From assembly GCA_028818695.1 (NCBI GenBank), contig JAPPNK010000030.1, positions 74,000 to 137,999 on the forward strand: a stretch of 64,000 bases of DNA, in the 5' to 3' direction. A model generated the notes under the pieces. That model was given only the letters and a program-made list of their open reading frames with translations, was not told where the DNA came from and did not search any database. This DNA is from Candidatus Poribacteria bacterium (GTDB lineage: Bacteria > Poribacteria > WGA-4E > GCA-2687025). The stretch's first letter is position 1, and each line of letters begins with the position of its first letter. Below are positions 15,438-23,566 of the stretch, piece by piece. Made by a program: the position numbers and the translations under genes.

Positions 15438-16600
15438 TCGCCGCTCTCCGTCTGCCGGCGCTGCCATCCCCAATCGATTCCGCCGTTGTAAAACCGCTCA
15501 GGGTTCTCAACCGCCCATATCTGCTTTCGGATGATGTAGTTTTTCGGGTCAAGTTTGAGCGCGGCTTTCATCTGCTCGGCGGCTTCCTTTTTTCTGTTCA
15601 GTTGAAGAAGCAGCTTGGCGTATCGGAAGCGGCGGCGGGCGTCCTTCGCGTCCAGTTTCACGGCGCGTTCGTAGGCGTTCAAGGCGCGCTCCGCCTCTCC
15701 CTCCCGCTCATACAGCTCGGCGCGCAGCGTGTGGAGCGCGGCGTCGTACGGCAATGCCCGCGACAGCGCCTCAACCGCCTTGAGCGAGGTCGCCGGCGCG
15801 GGGTCCGCCTTCTCAATCGGCGCGCCGACGGGCGTCTGCGCCCATACCTCCGCCTCCTGTTGAGACGCCTTCCCGACAAACCTGCCCTTTTCATCGATGA
15901 GCAGCGTGTTCGGAACCGCCCTTAGCCCAAACAACTCTCCCAGCAGGTTGTTTGCGTCGATCAGGTTCACATATTCCGCGTCTGCCGCTTCGATGTAGGG
16001 GCGGGCAGCTTCGGCTCCCTGTATGTCGATGGCGGCGGCGACGACGATGACATTGTTTTCGCGGTGTTTTTCATAAAAGGCTTGCCAACCTGGCAAGTTG
16101 TCTCGGCACCCTCACCAGCTCGCCCAGGTGTAGAGCGCGACGCGCTTGCCGATAAAGCTGGAAAGGCGAATCTGCTCGCCGTCCAGGTCGGGCAGGGCGA
16201 TGTCGGGCATCCGCTCGCCCGGTTGAATGGAGCGCGTCGGCGCCGCCCCCGGCAAGAGAGCTGGCGTCTGCGCCGTCTCGTTCCAACCGAAATGCGCGTT
16301 CAGCAGCTCAGGCAAACGGGACGCAGACGCATAGACGCCGCGCTCCGTTTGGAGAACGCGCTGGTCGCTCCCGTCTAGGCGTACGTTGACGCAGAACTGG
16401 CCGATGCAGACATTGAGGCTGCCGTCGGGGAGCGGTTCCAGTTTGGCGTTGAAGGCGTCCGCGGCGGGTTGAAGCGGAACATAGGCAGCGGCGCCGAGCC
16501 GTCGGATGTCCAGCTCTAGGGCGGTTCCGTTCGCGTCGATGCGCAGTTCGTCTGCCTGCGCGCATGCGGCGAGGGCGATCAGGGCGGCGTATATCGTCAT
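15434..16600 (-). CDS. Thioredoxin-fold (TlpA-like) lipoprotein with in-frame UGA, probable selenoprotein
   Basis: Read through one UGA (16112-16114), this gene encodes 388 residues: a lipoprotein-type N-terminus (lipobox LAAC, Cys13); a region resembling copper-amine-oxidase/stalk domains (AAYVPLQPAADAF, then CIGQFC) near 40-110; a TlpA/redoxin domain (near 130-260; MPDIALPDLDG, GKRVALYTWASW, then UGA-G-C-R, then VPNTLLIDEKG); and C-terminal TPR-like helices (275-365). The UGA is codon 163, exactly where TlpA proteins have the first redox Cys of WCxxC; a Cys follows two codons later (UxC). The frame is intact on both sides and a SECIS-like hairpin follows. Start ATG has AGGTAAG upstream; a TTG at 16675 is an alternative. 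Gene callers would split it in two. Recent nonsense mutation is the alternative. Confidence 0.8.
16081..16097 (-). promoter_or_regulatory. Bacterial SECIS-like hairpin
   Basis: In the mRNA, 14 nt after the in-frame UGA, CUUGCC-AGGUU-GGCAAG forms a perfect 6-bp stem with a 5-nt loop containing GGU. Known bacterial SECIS elements have an apical loop carrying G then U about 16-37 nt after UGA, and the E. coli fdhF loop is AGGUCU. Here GU begins 23 nt after the UGA. The fit is by eye; lower-stem pairing is weak. Confidence 0.65.
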
Positions 16601-16730
16601 GCGTCTTACCTGCGCTTCGGTTTCAAAATGGAGCGCCGAGTTCTTGATGTAGGAGAAGCCGGCGCTCCCAATCAAATAGGAGATTCTGCTGCGATGTTAG
16701 CGCCGATCAAGCCGGCATGCAACCGCCTTT

Positions 16731-16900
16731 CCTGACCTTAGCGCTTTAGTTGGGACATTCCGCCTAACGAACGCGGACGGTTTCTGCGGCGCCTCTGGAT
16801 TCCCGCTTTCGCGGGAATGACGACCTGGTTGGCGGCGCCTTTTTCCCATCAATAGAGCGATCATTCGTTCAAATATCCCAACTTTACGCATGAGGTCGGC
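16731..16900. repeat. MITE-like repeat, family B copy 1
   Basis: About 170 bp with terminal inverted repeats around AGTTGGGACA / ATATCCCAACTTTA and outer GACCT / GAGGTCGG, and an internal perfect palindrome ATTCCCGCTTTCGCGGGAAT at 16799-16818. It fills most of the gap between the TonB receptor gene and the probable selenoprotein gene. No coding content seen. Related copies lie near 56.7 and 60.4 kb. Confidence 0.8.
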
Positions 16901-16936
16901 CTTCCTCCCCCTGCCTGACTGGGAGGCTGTTTGAGG

Positions 16937-19366
16937 CTAGAAACGCATCGACAAACCGATGAACGGAATAATCGGGAGCTGATAGACTTTTTCTTCGGCG
17001 GAATAATCGTCGTTGTAGCTGATGTCGAGAACGTTGCGGCGGTAGAACGCGTTCAGAATCTCCAAATAGCCTCCGATCTCCGCCCCCGCCAGCGTCCAGT
17101 TGCGCGACGCCCGCACATCCAGACGGCTATAGTAAGGCAGCCGCGCCGAGTTGGTCGGTCCGAACGCCGGCTCATAGTAGAAACCGCCTGCGCCGTCTAT
17201 AGCAAGGTTCGCGTCCACAACGGGCGTATAAGGCAGCCCCGTCGCATAGTGCCATTTGAACCCGATCTCCCACTTCGGGCTGGGCGCGAGAACGGCGGCG
17301 ACCGTCGCGACATGCGTCTGGTCAAAGCTGAACAGCCGCTCCTCTTCTTCGGGATCGTCCCTGCGCGTTGAGCGTCCGTAGGCGTAGCTGAACCAGCCGA
17401 GGAATTTGTCGGACAGGTTGTATTTGGCAAAAAGCTCCACGCCGCGCGCCAAGCCTGTCCCCTTGTTCACATAGATATCGATAGGGTCGGAGATGACGAG
17501 GCCGCTCTGCCGTTTCTGATACGCCGCCGCCTTGACGCTGAGCGAGTCGCCAATCTGCCGTTCCGCTTCGGCGATGAAGTGAACGGCGCGCCGCGATTTC
17601 AGGTCCGAGTTCCCCCATGGCTCCAAAACATGGTACGGCTCCGGGCTTTGGCTGTACAACCCCCATGCGAGCCGCAGCGACGATTCGTCCGAAGGCGCGT
17701 AGGAGAGGCTGAGGCGCGGGTCAAGGTTCACATCGCGCGTGATGTTGTAACGCTGTATGCGCGCGCCGACGGTCGCTTTGACCGTCTCGGACAGTTTGGC
17801 GGTGTCCTTGAGATAGGCGGAGAGCCAGGTCATCGGCAGGGTTGACTCGGCGCGTATCTTTTCGGCATCGGCAAAATCGGGCGCCTCCGAGCCTTCGTCC
17901 GGCGGACGCGCAAAGAAGGAGCTGACGCTGGAGGTTCCCGCGTACATTTCAGCGCCCGCTTCAATGAGATGCGCGTCGTTCAGCGGATACACAAGGTCTT
18001 CCCGAAGCGTCCACATGTTCTGGCTTATTTTGAGAAAAAATCCCTGCCCGATGGTGAAATCAAACGCGAAGAGGTTCTGCGCAAGCGTCGTATCCAGAAC
18101 GCCGCCGTTCTCTAAACGGGTTTCAAGCGTCGCGCCGCGCCCGGCGAAGCTGTACTTGTAGCGCAGATCGCCCGCCAGCTCCGGGTCTTCAGTCACATCT
18201 TCATCTTTCAAGAGCAGCTGCATGAAATCCTGCGATCCGAAGGCGGTGACGCGCAAAAACTGCGTCGGCGACAGATCAATCTCCGCGCCCGTTTGATAAT
18301 CCCAGAAGCGCGGAAACGCGGTGATCGTGTCGATGTTCAGAATTTTGGGAAGTATCAGGTCGTAATAGCTGCGCCGCCCCGCCAGATACGCTGTCCCGTC
18401 CGCGCCCAGCGGCGTCGACAAAAACCATTCCGACAGCAGCGGATTCAGGTTTGATTTTAGCCCGGCGCTCCGCTTCTCCAGCCGTCTCGGCGCAATTTCA
18501 ATGACCGCCTGCGCTTCGCCGTATTCAGCTCCGAAGCCGCCCGCATGCACATCGATGCGGTCGATGATTTCGTTGCTGATGGTTGAAACAAGCCCGCCGA
18601 AATGGTACGGGTATCCCAGCACAATGCGGTCAAAGTAATACCTGTTTTCTTCAGAGCTTCCGCCGCGTATGTACAGTTCGCCGCTCAGGTCGTTCGCGGT
18701 GGAGACGCCCGGCATGGAGCGGAGCGCTCGGAGGGCGTCGCCCGCTGTGCCGGGGAGCCGCCGTATGTCCGCGCCGCTGATGGTCGCCCTGCCAGGTTTT
18801 ACGACAGGCGGCCGCGTTCGGACGCCGGCGTTCAGATCCGGTTCTGCCGTCCGTTCGACGCTGGGCCGCTCCCGTTCGGGCGGATTGAGCCGCGCGGCGG
18901 GAAGGCTTGAATCTGCCAAGAGAGCGGGCGCCTCCGAGGGGCGCATCTCCGGCGGTTTCGCCGTCATGGGTTTGAATTTAGGCGGGTCGGGCTGACTCGC
19001 CGGCGGCGCGGCGCGCAAAGCGGCAGGCTCCCGCAGAATCTCCGGCGCCTCGCCAGACCCCCCGTCCCCGTACGCCGGCGCAACCTGAATGACCCCGATG
19101 CCGTCCTGCCGCGAGCTGAAGAGCAGCTGGTACGGCGCGCCGCTTCGGACAGCCGCCTCCATCTTCGTTTTCGGCAGTTCAGGCCGTTCGCGCCGTATCG
19201 ACGGCTTCCGCTTTTTCTCTCCGCCGAGAACGATCTCAGGCGCCTCCGTCTCACGCATTTTCACCCGCTCAAGAATGAAGGTGAAGGCTAGGAAGACGCC
19301 GATGACGAGATGCGCCGCGAGCGACAGAAAAAAGGCGGCGCTGCTTCGTTTGCGTCGCATGTTCAT
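16937..19366 (-). CDS. TonB-dependent receptor with TonB-like N-terminus
   Basis: An 809-residue outer-membrane receptor. The C-terminal part is a typical plug (ISGADIRRLPGTAGDALRALRSMPGV near residue 200-225 in pieces, then ELYIRGGSSEENRYYFD, then GFGAEYGEAQAVIEI) and a beta-barrel ending in Phe (LSMRF). The N-terminus is unusual: after RRKRSS comes a single hydrophobic segment, FFLSLAAHLVIGVFLAF (12-28), and then 150 residues rich in Pro, Lys and Glu, a layout of inner-membrane TonB proteins. It may instead act as a signal peptide plus spacer. Ligand unknown. It follows rtcB by 31 nt and is probably co-transcribed. Start ATG has AAGGAA upstream. Confidence 0.87.
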   Translation of the reverse strand: MNMRRKRSSAAFFLSLAAHLVIGVFLAFTFILERVKMRETEAPEIVLGGEKKRKPSIRRERPELPKTKMEAAVRSGAPYQLLFSSRQDGIGVIQVAPAYGDGGSGEAPEILREPAALRAAPPASQPDPPKFKPMTAKPPEMRPSEAPALLADSSLPAARLNPPERERPSVERTAEPDLNAGVRTRPPVVKPGRATISGADIRRLPGTAGDALRALRSMPGVSTANDLSGELYIRGGSSEENRYYFDRIVLGYPYHFGGLVSTISNEIIDRIDVHAGGFGAEYGEAQAVIEIAPRRLEKRSAGLKSNLNPLLSEWFLSTPLGADGTAYLAGRRSYYDLILPKILNIDTITAFPRFWDYQTGAEIDLSPTQFLRVTAFGSQDFMQLLLKDEDVTEDPELAGDLRYKYSFAGRGATLETRLENGGVLDTTLAQNLFAFDFTIGQGFFLKISQNMWTLREDLVYPLNDAHLIEAGAEMYAGTSSVSSFFARPPDEGSEAPDFADAEKIRAESTLPMTWLSAYLKDTAKLSETVKATVGARIQRYNITRDVNLDPRLSLSYAPSDESSLRLAWGLYSQSPEPYHVLEPWGNSDLKSRRAVHFIAEAERQIGDSLSVKAAAYQKRQSGLVISDPIDIYVNKGTGLARGVELFAKYNLSDKFLGWFSYAYGRSTRRDDPEEEERLFSFDQTHVATVAAVLAPSPKWEIGFKWHYATGLPYTPVVDANLAIDGAGGFYYEPAFGPTNSARLPYYSRLDVRASRNWTLAGAEIGGYLEILNAFYRRNVLDISYNDDYSAEEKVYQLPIIPFIGLSMRF

Positions 19367-19397
19367 GCGGCGTTCCTTGCCTGCGGGTTGCGTCGGT

Positions 19398-20618
19398 TTA
19401 GTCGTCGGCGGCGCGCGGGTCGCCTTTCAGCGTGATGATCGGCTCCAGGGTATGGACCGGCTCAATCAGATCAATCTGCCGCTGAATCACCTCGTGAATG
19501 TTTTTATAGGACTGCGGCGCCTCGTCCACATAGCCGCGCGCGGGGCGCGTGTAGGTGTGCGCGAGCGCGTTTTCGTAGTCGCTTTGGTCGATGGTCTTCC
19601 GCGCCTTCGTCCGCGACATGACGCGCCCGGAGCCATGCGAGCAGGAGCGGAAGCTGTCGGGGTTGCCGCGCCCTTTTACAATGTAGGACGGGGTTGCCAT
19701 AGAGCCTGGAATGATGCCGATCTCGCCGTCCTGGGCGGAGGTGGCGCCTTTTCGATGAACAACGACGCTCTCGCCGCCATGGTTTTCGATGCGGGCGAAG
19801 TTGTGGTGGATGTTGATGCCGCGCGTCCGGACAGAAGCCGCGTCGTCCGCCCTGTCGCTGTCAAACAGGTCAAAGAAACGCTCTACAGCGCGCTCCAGCA
19901 TGCGCCACCGGTTCTCAAGGGCGAAGCGCACCGCCCAGCCCATGTCATGCAGATAGTCGTCAAACAGGCGGTTGTCTGCGGACAGATAGGCGAGATGGGT
20001 CGGGTATTTCGTCTTGGAACGCGCCAGCAGCTCCTCAGCCTGGCGGTTGTAATACTCGGCGATGCGGTATCCCGTGTGGCGCGAGCCGGAGTGTACCATG
20101 AACCAGATGCGCCCGTTTTCGTCCGTTTGCGCCTCCACAAAATGGTTTCCGCCGCCGAGCGTTCCGAGCTGAAGACGCGCTCTTTCTTCAAGATATGTTT
20201 GAATAGGCTTGGCGCGCAGATCAATGTTGAATCCGTCCCAGGGCTGATTCTTCTTAAACCAGTTGAATCCGACCGGTATCTCTTGGAGCGCCGCTTTTTC
20301 CCATGTCCGCCAGAATTGCAGCTCGCCGTCGACCTCTTCGTTCAGCTGCTCTCTGCGTACGCCCGTGTTGTAGGCGCTGATTCCGCAGCCGATGTCGACG
20401 CCGACGATGTTCGGGACGACAGCGTCCTTGGCAGGCACAACGCTGCCGATGACGGCTCCCTTGCCAAGATGGACGTCCGGCATGACAGCGATATGCTGAT
20501 GGATGAACGGCAGCCCGCCCATCTGATGCAGCTGCTGCTGCGACAATGTTTCGATCTCTTCAAGGTTGTCGACCCATACCTTGATGAGCGTTCCGCCGCT
20601 TGTTCTGAATTCAACCAT
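19398..20618 (-). CDS. rtcB: RNA-splicing ligase RtcB
   Basis: A 406-residue RtcB, the GTP- and manganese-dependent ligase that joins 2',3'-cyclic phosphate (3'-phosphate) and 5'-OH RNA ends. Diagnostic blocks are MPDVHLGKGAVIG, GVDIGCGISAY near residue 72, GGGNHFVEAQ, HSGSRHTGYRIAEYY, GSMATPSYIVKG and SCSHGSGRVMSR near 335-350, the last with the guanylylated His. Start ATG follows GGGGAGAAGGAC; the open upstream extension is rejected as it lacks a site. No archease gene is nearby. In bacteria RtcB serves RNA repair after damage or toxin cleavage. Confidence 0.95.
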   Translation of the reverse strand: MVEFRTSGGTLIKVWVDNLEEIETLSQQQLHQMGGLPFIHQHIAVMPDVHLGKGAVIGSVVPAKDAVVPNIVGVDIGCGISAYNTGVRREQLNEEVDGELQFWRTWEKAALQEIPVGFNWFKKNQPWDGFNIDLRAKPIQTYLEERARLQLGTLGGGNHFVEAQTDENGRIWFMVHSGSRHTGYRIAEYYNRQAEELLARSKTKYPTHLAYLSADNRLFDDYLHDMGWAVRFALENRWRMLERAVERFFDLFDSDRADDAASVRTRGINIHHNFARIENHGGESVVVHRKGATSAQDGEIGIIPGSMATPSYIVKGRGNPDSFRSCSHGSGRVMSRTKARKTIDQSDYENALAHTYTRPARGYVDEAPQSYKNIHEVIQRQIDLIEPVHTLEPIITLKGDPRAADD

Positions 20619-20981
20619 GTCCTTCTCCCCGCTTCTTGAGTCGCTCCCGCCGCTTCTAATCATAACATGAAAAAAGGAGTATCGACAGAAGAGATCGCCT
20701 TTAAGTCGGGATATGGGCGCAAAATGCCGTTCTATTTGGGGAAAGGGCGGCGCTCCCATGCGGCGATGTATCAAACCTTACGATCCAATTGGATCCGCAG
20801 CGAGGACAACGAATGTCATGGCGGTAGGAGCGCGGGCGAGGCGTATGCGGCGCTCCTGTTGAACCAACAGGGTCCGATTCTATCCTAATCGCCGCATGGG
20901 CGTACCGCCCCAGATAGACGCTTGACATCTCCCCCCAGATGAGCGACGCTATAGCGACATTCCCAAAACGGAGTATGCCCC
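20619..20981. other. Intergenic region between divergent rtcB and uronate isomerase genes
   Basis: This 363-bp divergent spacer should hold promoters both ways. On the minus strand TATGAT about 45 nt before rtcB could be a -10. On the plus strand TTGACA at 20922 is followed by TATAGC only after 22 nt, too far for a standard promoter. A minus-strand frame (20701-20928) reads IRCPRCGSNWIVRFDTSPHG, resembling a transposase zinc ribbon, but goes no further; it may be a decayed insertion-sequence fragment. No gene called. Confidence 0.5.
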
Positions 20982-22241
20982 ATGGCAGCGCCCCCCCTTT
21001 CGTATGATGAGATCAGCCCCGCCGTGGAGCGCGCCGTCCAATCGCAACGCGCCTTAGACATCCATACACATCTGTTCTCGCCCGAATTCGGGGCGCATAT
21101 GCTCTGGGGGATCGACGAGCTGCTGAACTACCATTACCTTATCGCCGAAACGCTTCGGCAATCGGACATCGGCGTTGACGCGTTCTGGAAAATGAACCGC
21201 GCCCAGCAGGCTGACCATATCTGGCAAACCTTATTCATCGAAAACTCGCCCGTCAGCGAGGCGTGCAGGGGCGTCATTACGGCGCTCAAAACGCTCGGCG
21301 CCGACCCCGCCGAACGCGACCTGAACCGCATACGCGAGTTCTTTGCCGACACAACCGCGGACGAAATGATCGACCGCGCCTTCAAAGCGGCGAACATCGG
21401 CGCCGTCGTCATGACGAACGACCCGTTCGACGAAGAAGAGGCGCGCGTCTGGTTCAAAGGGCGTCCGCCGAACGAGCGGTTTCTGCCCGCGCTCCGCATC
21501 GACCCGCTTCTCAACGACTACGAAGAGCAGGCGCTGCCGACGCTGCTCGCGCAGGGATACCATGCGGACGCCGCGCTCTCCAAGCAGTGCCTCGGCGAGA
21601 TACGCAAGTTTATAAACGACTGGATAGACCGCATGGATCCGCTCTACATGGCGGTCTCGCTGCCGCCCGACTTCGCCTATCCAGAGGAGTCGATACGCGG
21701 CGAGCTGATCAGGCAGTGCGTTCTTCCGGTCTCCTATTTCCGCGGCGTTCCGTTTGCGCTCATGATCGGCGTCAAGCGGCAGGTGAACCCGTCGCTGCGC
21801 ATGGCGGGGGACGGCTGCGCGAAGGCGGATATGTCGGCGCTTGAGCGTCTATGCGCTGAAAATCCGAACAACGCCTTTTTGACAACTTTTCTGTCGCGGG
21901 AGAATCAGCATGAGCTGTGCGTCGCGGCGCGGAAGTTTCCAAACCTGCTTGTGTTCGGCTGCTGGTGGTTCATGAACAACCCGAGCGTCGTGGAGGAGAT
22001 CACGTGCGAGCGGGCGGAGCTGCTGGGGTTAAGTTTCATTCCCCAGCATTCCGACGCGCGCATCTTGGAGCAGCTGGCGTATAAATGGCCCCACGCGCGC
22101 GAGACGATCGGCTCCGTCCTCGCCGAGAAATACCGCGGTCTCGCCGCCTCCGGCTGGAGAGTGTCCGCCGCCGAGCTGGAGCGGGATGTCCACAACCTGT
22201 TTGTCGGCAACTTTCAGCGGTTCCTGGAGCGCGCCTCATGA
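20982..22241 (+). CDS. Uronate-isomerase-like amidohydrolase
   Basis: A 419-residue protein of the glucuronate/uronate isomerase (UxaC) family, which converts hexuronates to ketouronates. Seen are DIHTHLF near residue 27 (metal-binding HxH), WGIDELLNYHYLIAE near 42, NQHELCVAARKFPNLL near 308, and GCWWFMNNPSVVEE near 326, a strong family marker. The sequence is shorter and more divergent than E. coli UxaC (about 470 residues), so the substrate may be another uronate. The start ATG follows AACGGAG. It overlaps the acetyltransferase gene by 4 nt (ATGA). Together with the sugar isomerase and fucosidase in this window, it suggests growth on acidic polysaccharides. Confidence 0.83.
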   Translation: MAAPPLSYDEISPAVERAVQSQRALDIHTHLFSPEFGAHMLWGIDELLNYHYLIAETLRQSDIGVDAFWKMNRAQQADHIWQTLFIENSPVSEACRGVITALKTLGADPAERDLNRIREFFADTTADEMIDRAFKAANIGAVVMTNDPFDEEEARVWFKGRPPNERFLPALRIDPLLNDYEEQALPTLLAQGYHADAALSKQCLGEIRKFINDWIDRMDPLYMAVSLPPDFAYPEESIRGELIRQCVLPVSYFRGVPFALMIGVKRQVNPSLRMAGDGCAKADMSALERLCAENPNNAFLTTFLSRENQHELCVAARKFPNLLVFGCWWFMNNPSVVEEITCERAELLGLSFIPQHSDARILEQLAYKWPHARETIGSVLAEKYRGLAASGWRVSAAELERDVHNLFVGNFQRFLERAS

Positions 22242-22756
22242 GCGAACGCTTTCGCATACGCCCGGCGGTTGAAAGCGACGCCGCCGTCCTGCTCAGCCTG
22301 ATACGCGAGCTTGCCGAATATGAACGGCTGCTGCATGAGGTGTCCGCCGACGAGGAAGCGGTGCGCAAAACGCTGTTTGGAGAGAACCCATGCGCCGAGG
22401 CGCTCATCGGCGAGCTGGACGGGGAACCGATCGCCTTCGCCCTCTTTTTTCAAACCTACTCGACATTCCTCGGCAAGCCTGGGCTGTGGCTCGAAGACCT
22501 GTATGTCCAACCGCAGCATCGGCGTCAAGGCTACGGCGGACAGCTCCTTAAACATGTCGCCATGACCGCCGAAAAACGCGGCTGCGGCAGGTTCGAATGG
22601 ACGGCGCTGGACTGGAACGAACCTGCCGTCAACTTCTATCTCAAGATCGGAGCCGTCCCGATGAGCGACTGGACAACCTTTCGCCTCTCCGGGGACGCGC
22701 TGCGCGATTTCATTCGCGGCGAGGACGCACCACCCCGACGCCGTCATCCTCAATGA
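22238..22756 (+). CDS. GNAT N-acetyltransferase, diamine-acetyltransferase-like
   Basis: A 172-residue GNAT enzyme. It closely follows the spermidine/diamine acetyltransferase pattern: LAEYERLLHEV near residue 26, EALIGELDGEPIAFALFF near 53, YSTFLGKPGLWLEDLYVQP near 75, the acetyl-CoA loop RRQGYGGQLL near 97, FEWTALDWN near 120 and FYLKIGAVPMSDWTTFRL near 135. The likely reaction is N-acetylation of a polyamine or thialysine-like amine. The ATG overlaps the upstream TGA. Its 3' end overlaps the convergent PhyH gene by 47 nt, the C-terminal EDAPPRRRHPQ being in the shared part. Confidence 0.88.
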   Translation: MSERFRIRPAVESDAAVLLSLIRELAEYERLLHEVSADEEAVRKTLFGENPCAEALIGELDGEPIAFALFFQTYSTFLGKPGLWLEDLYVQPQHRRQGYGGQLLKHVAMTAEKRGCGRFEWTALDWNEPAVNFYLKIGAVPMSDWTTFRLSGDALRDFIRGEDAPPRRRHPQ

Positions 22757-23555
22757 GCGGGCGGTTGTAGATGTAGGGCGGCTCTAAGGTCGCCTGCTGC
22801 GCCTCCGTCAGCTCATGGACCCACTCCGGCAGCTTCGTATGGTAGTAGCCGCCCGCGAAGTGCAGATACTTCGGCGAATAGCGCACCAGCAGCGACCGCC
22901 GCTCCCCCTCCGACACCCAGGGCAGCGTCCCGTGCAGCGTCGCCTCGTTGAAGATCACAAGATCGCCCGCCTTGCACGGCACATTATACACAATGCGCTG
23001 ATGTTCTTCCCATTCGCGTATCTTTTTCGGCAGCGGGAAGTTGGACTTGTGGCTGCCGGGGATAACGCACAGCCCGCCGTCCCCCTCGTTCACGTCGGTC
23101 AGCTGGTATTGCATGACGATCATGCCGCACCGCATCACGCCGTTGCTGAAGGTGTAGTATTGCGAGCCGTCAAACACCCGCGCCGTCGACCCGTGAAGCA
23201 CCAGCCCCTCGGTTCCCTTCGTCGAGTAAAGCAGAAACGGCGAATGGTCAATCTTCCAGCCGCGCCCATGCATCGTGTTGAGATACGGCACCGCCTTCGG
23301 ATGCGCCAGCATGTCGCGCCACGGCTGGCAGTGCGGCTGGGGCCAGGTGAGCATCCCGGTGAACATGCCGCGCTTGCGCCCGACAAGCGTCTTCGATTCG
23401 CCCGTGTGCGAGTTGCCGTCCTTGCCCATCCTGTCCATGTTCGCGTCCAGCGAGGCGTTCAAGGCGTCCACTTCTTCGGCGGTCAGAAAGTTCGGCACAT
23501 GCAGGAACCCCTGCAGGTCGAAGAGAAATTTTTCGGTCTCGTTCATCTGTTTCAT
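22710..23555 (-). CDS. Phytanoyl-CoA dioxygenase family protein (variant metal site)
   Basis: A 281-residue PhyH-family Fe(II)/2-oxoglutarate-type oxygenase. Visible are an N-terminal FDLQGFLHVPNFLTAEEVDAL, then GLVLHGSTARVFDGSQYY near residue 125, GDGGLCVIPGSHKSNFP near 170, and GDLVIFNEATLHGTLP near 208 with the distal His, then RRSLLVRYSP. Where most family members have HxD, the sequence is HGS; the carboxylate ligand is missing or supplied elsewhere, as in Fe/2OG halogenases. The substrate is unknown. It lies 11 nt downstream of the LexA-like repressor and is probably co-transcribed with it. Confidence 0.85.
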   Translation of the reverse strand: MKQMNETEKFLFDLQGFLHVPNFLTAEEVDALNASLDANMDRMGKDGNSHTGESKTLVGRKRGMFTGMLTWPQPHCQPWRDMLAHPKAVPYLNTMHGRGWKIDHSPFLLYSTKGTEGLVLHGSTARVFDGSQYYTFSNGVMRCGMIVMQYQLTDVNEGDGGLCVIPGSHKSNFPLPKKIREWEEHQRIVYNVPCKAGDLVIFNEATLHGTLPWVSEGERRSLLVRYSPKYLHFAGGYYHTKLPEWVHELTEAQQATLEPPYIYNRPLIEDDGVGVVRPRRE

Positions 23556-23566
23556 GCGGTTTCTTT

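Noticed and set aside
16112-16675. Calling the upstream part of the UGA-containing gene and the downstream part as two separate genes
   Set aside because: The second part has no ribosome-binding site at its TTG, begins in the middle of a thioredoxin fold, and is in frame with the first part.
20667-20888. 73-codon plus-strand frame in the rtcB/uronate isomerase spacer
   Set aside because: No ribosome-binding site of note, no family features, and codon content unlike neighbours.
20922-20955. TTGACA followed by TATAGC upstream of the uronate isomerase gene
   Set aside because: The spacer is 22 nt, too long for a sigma-70 promoter.
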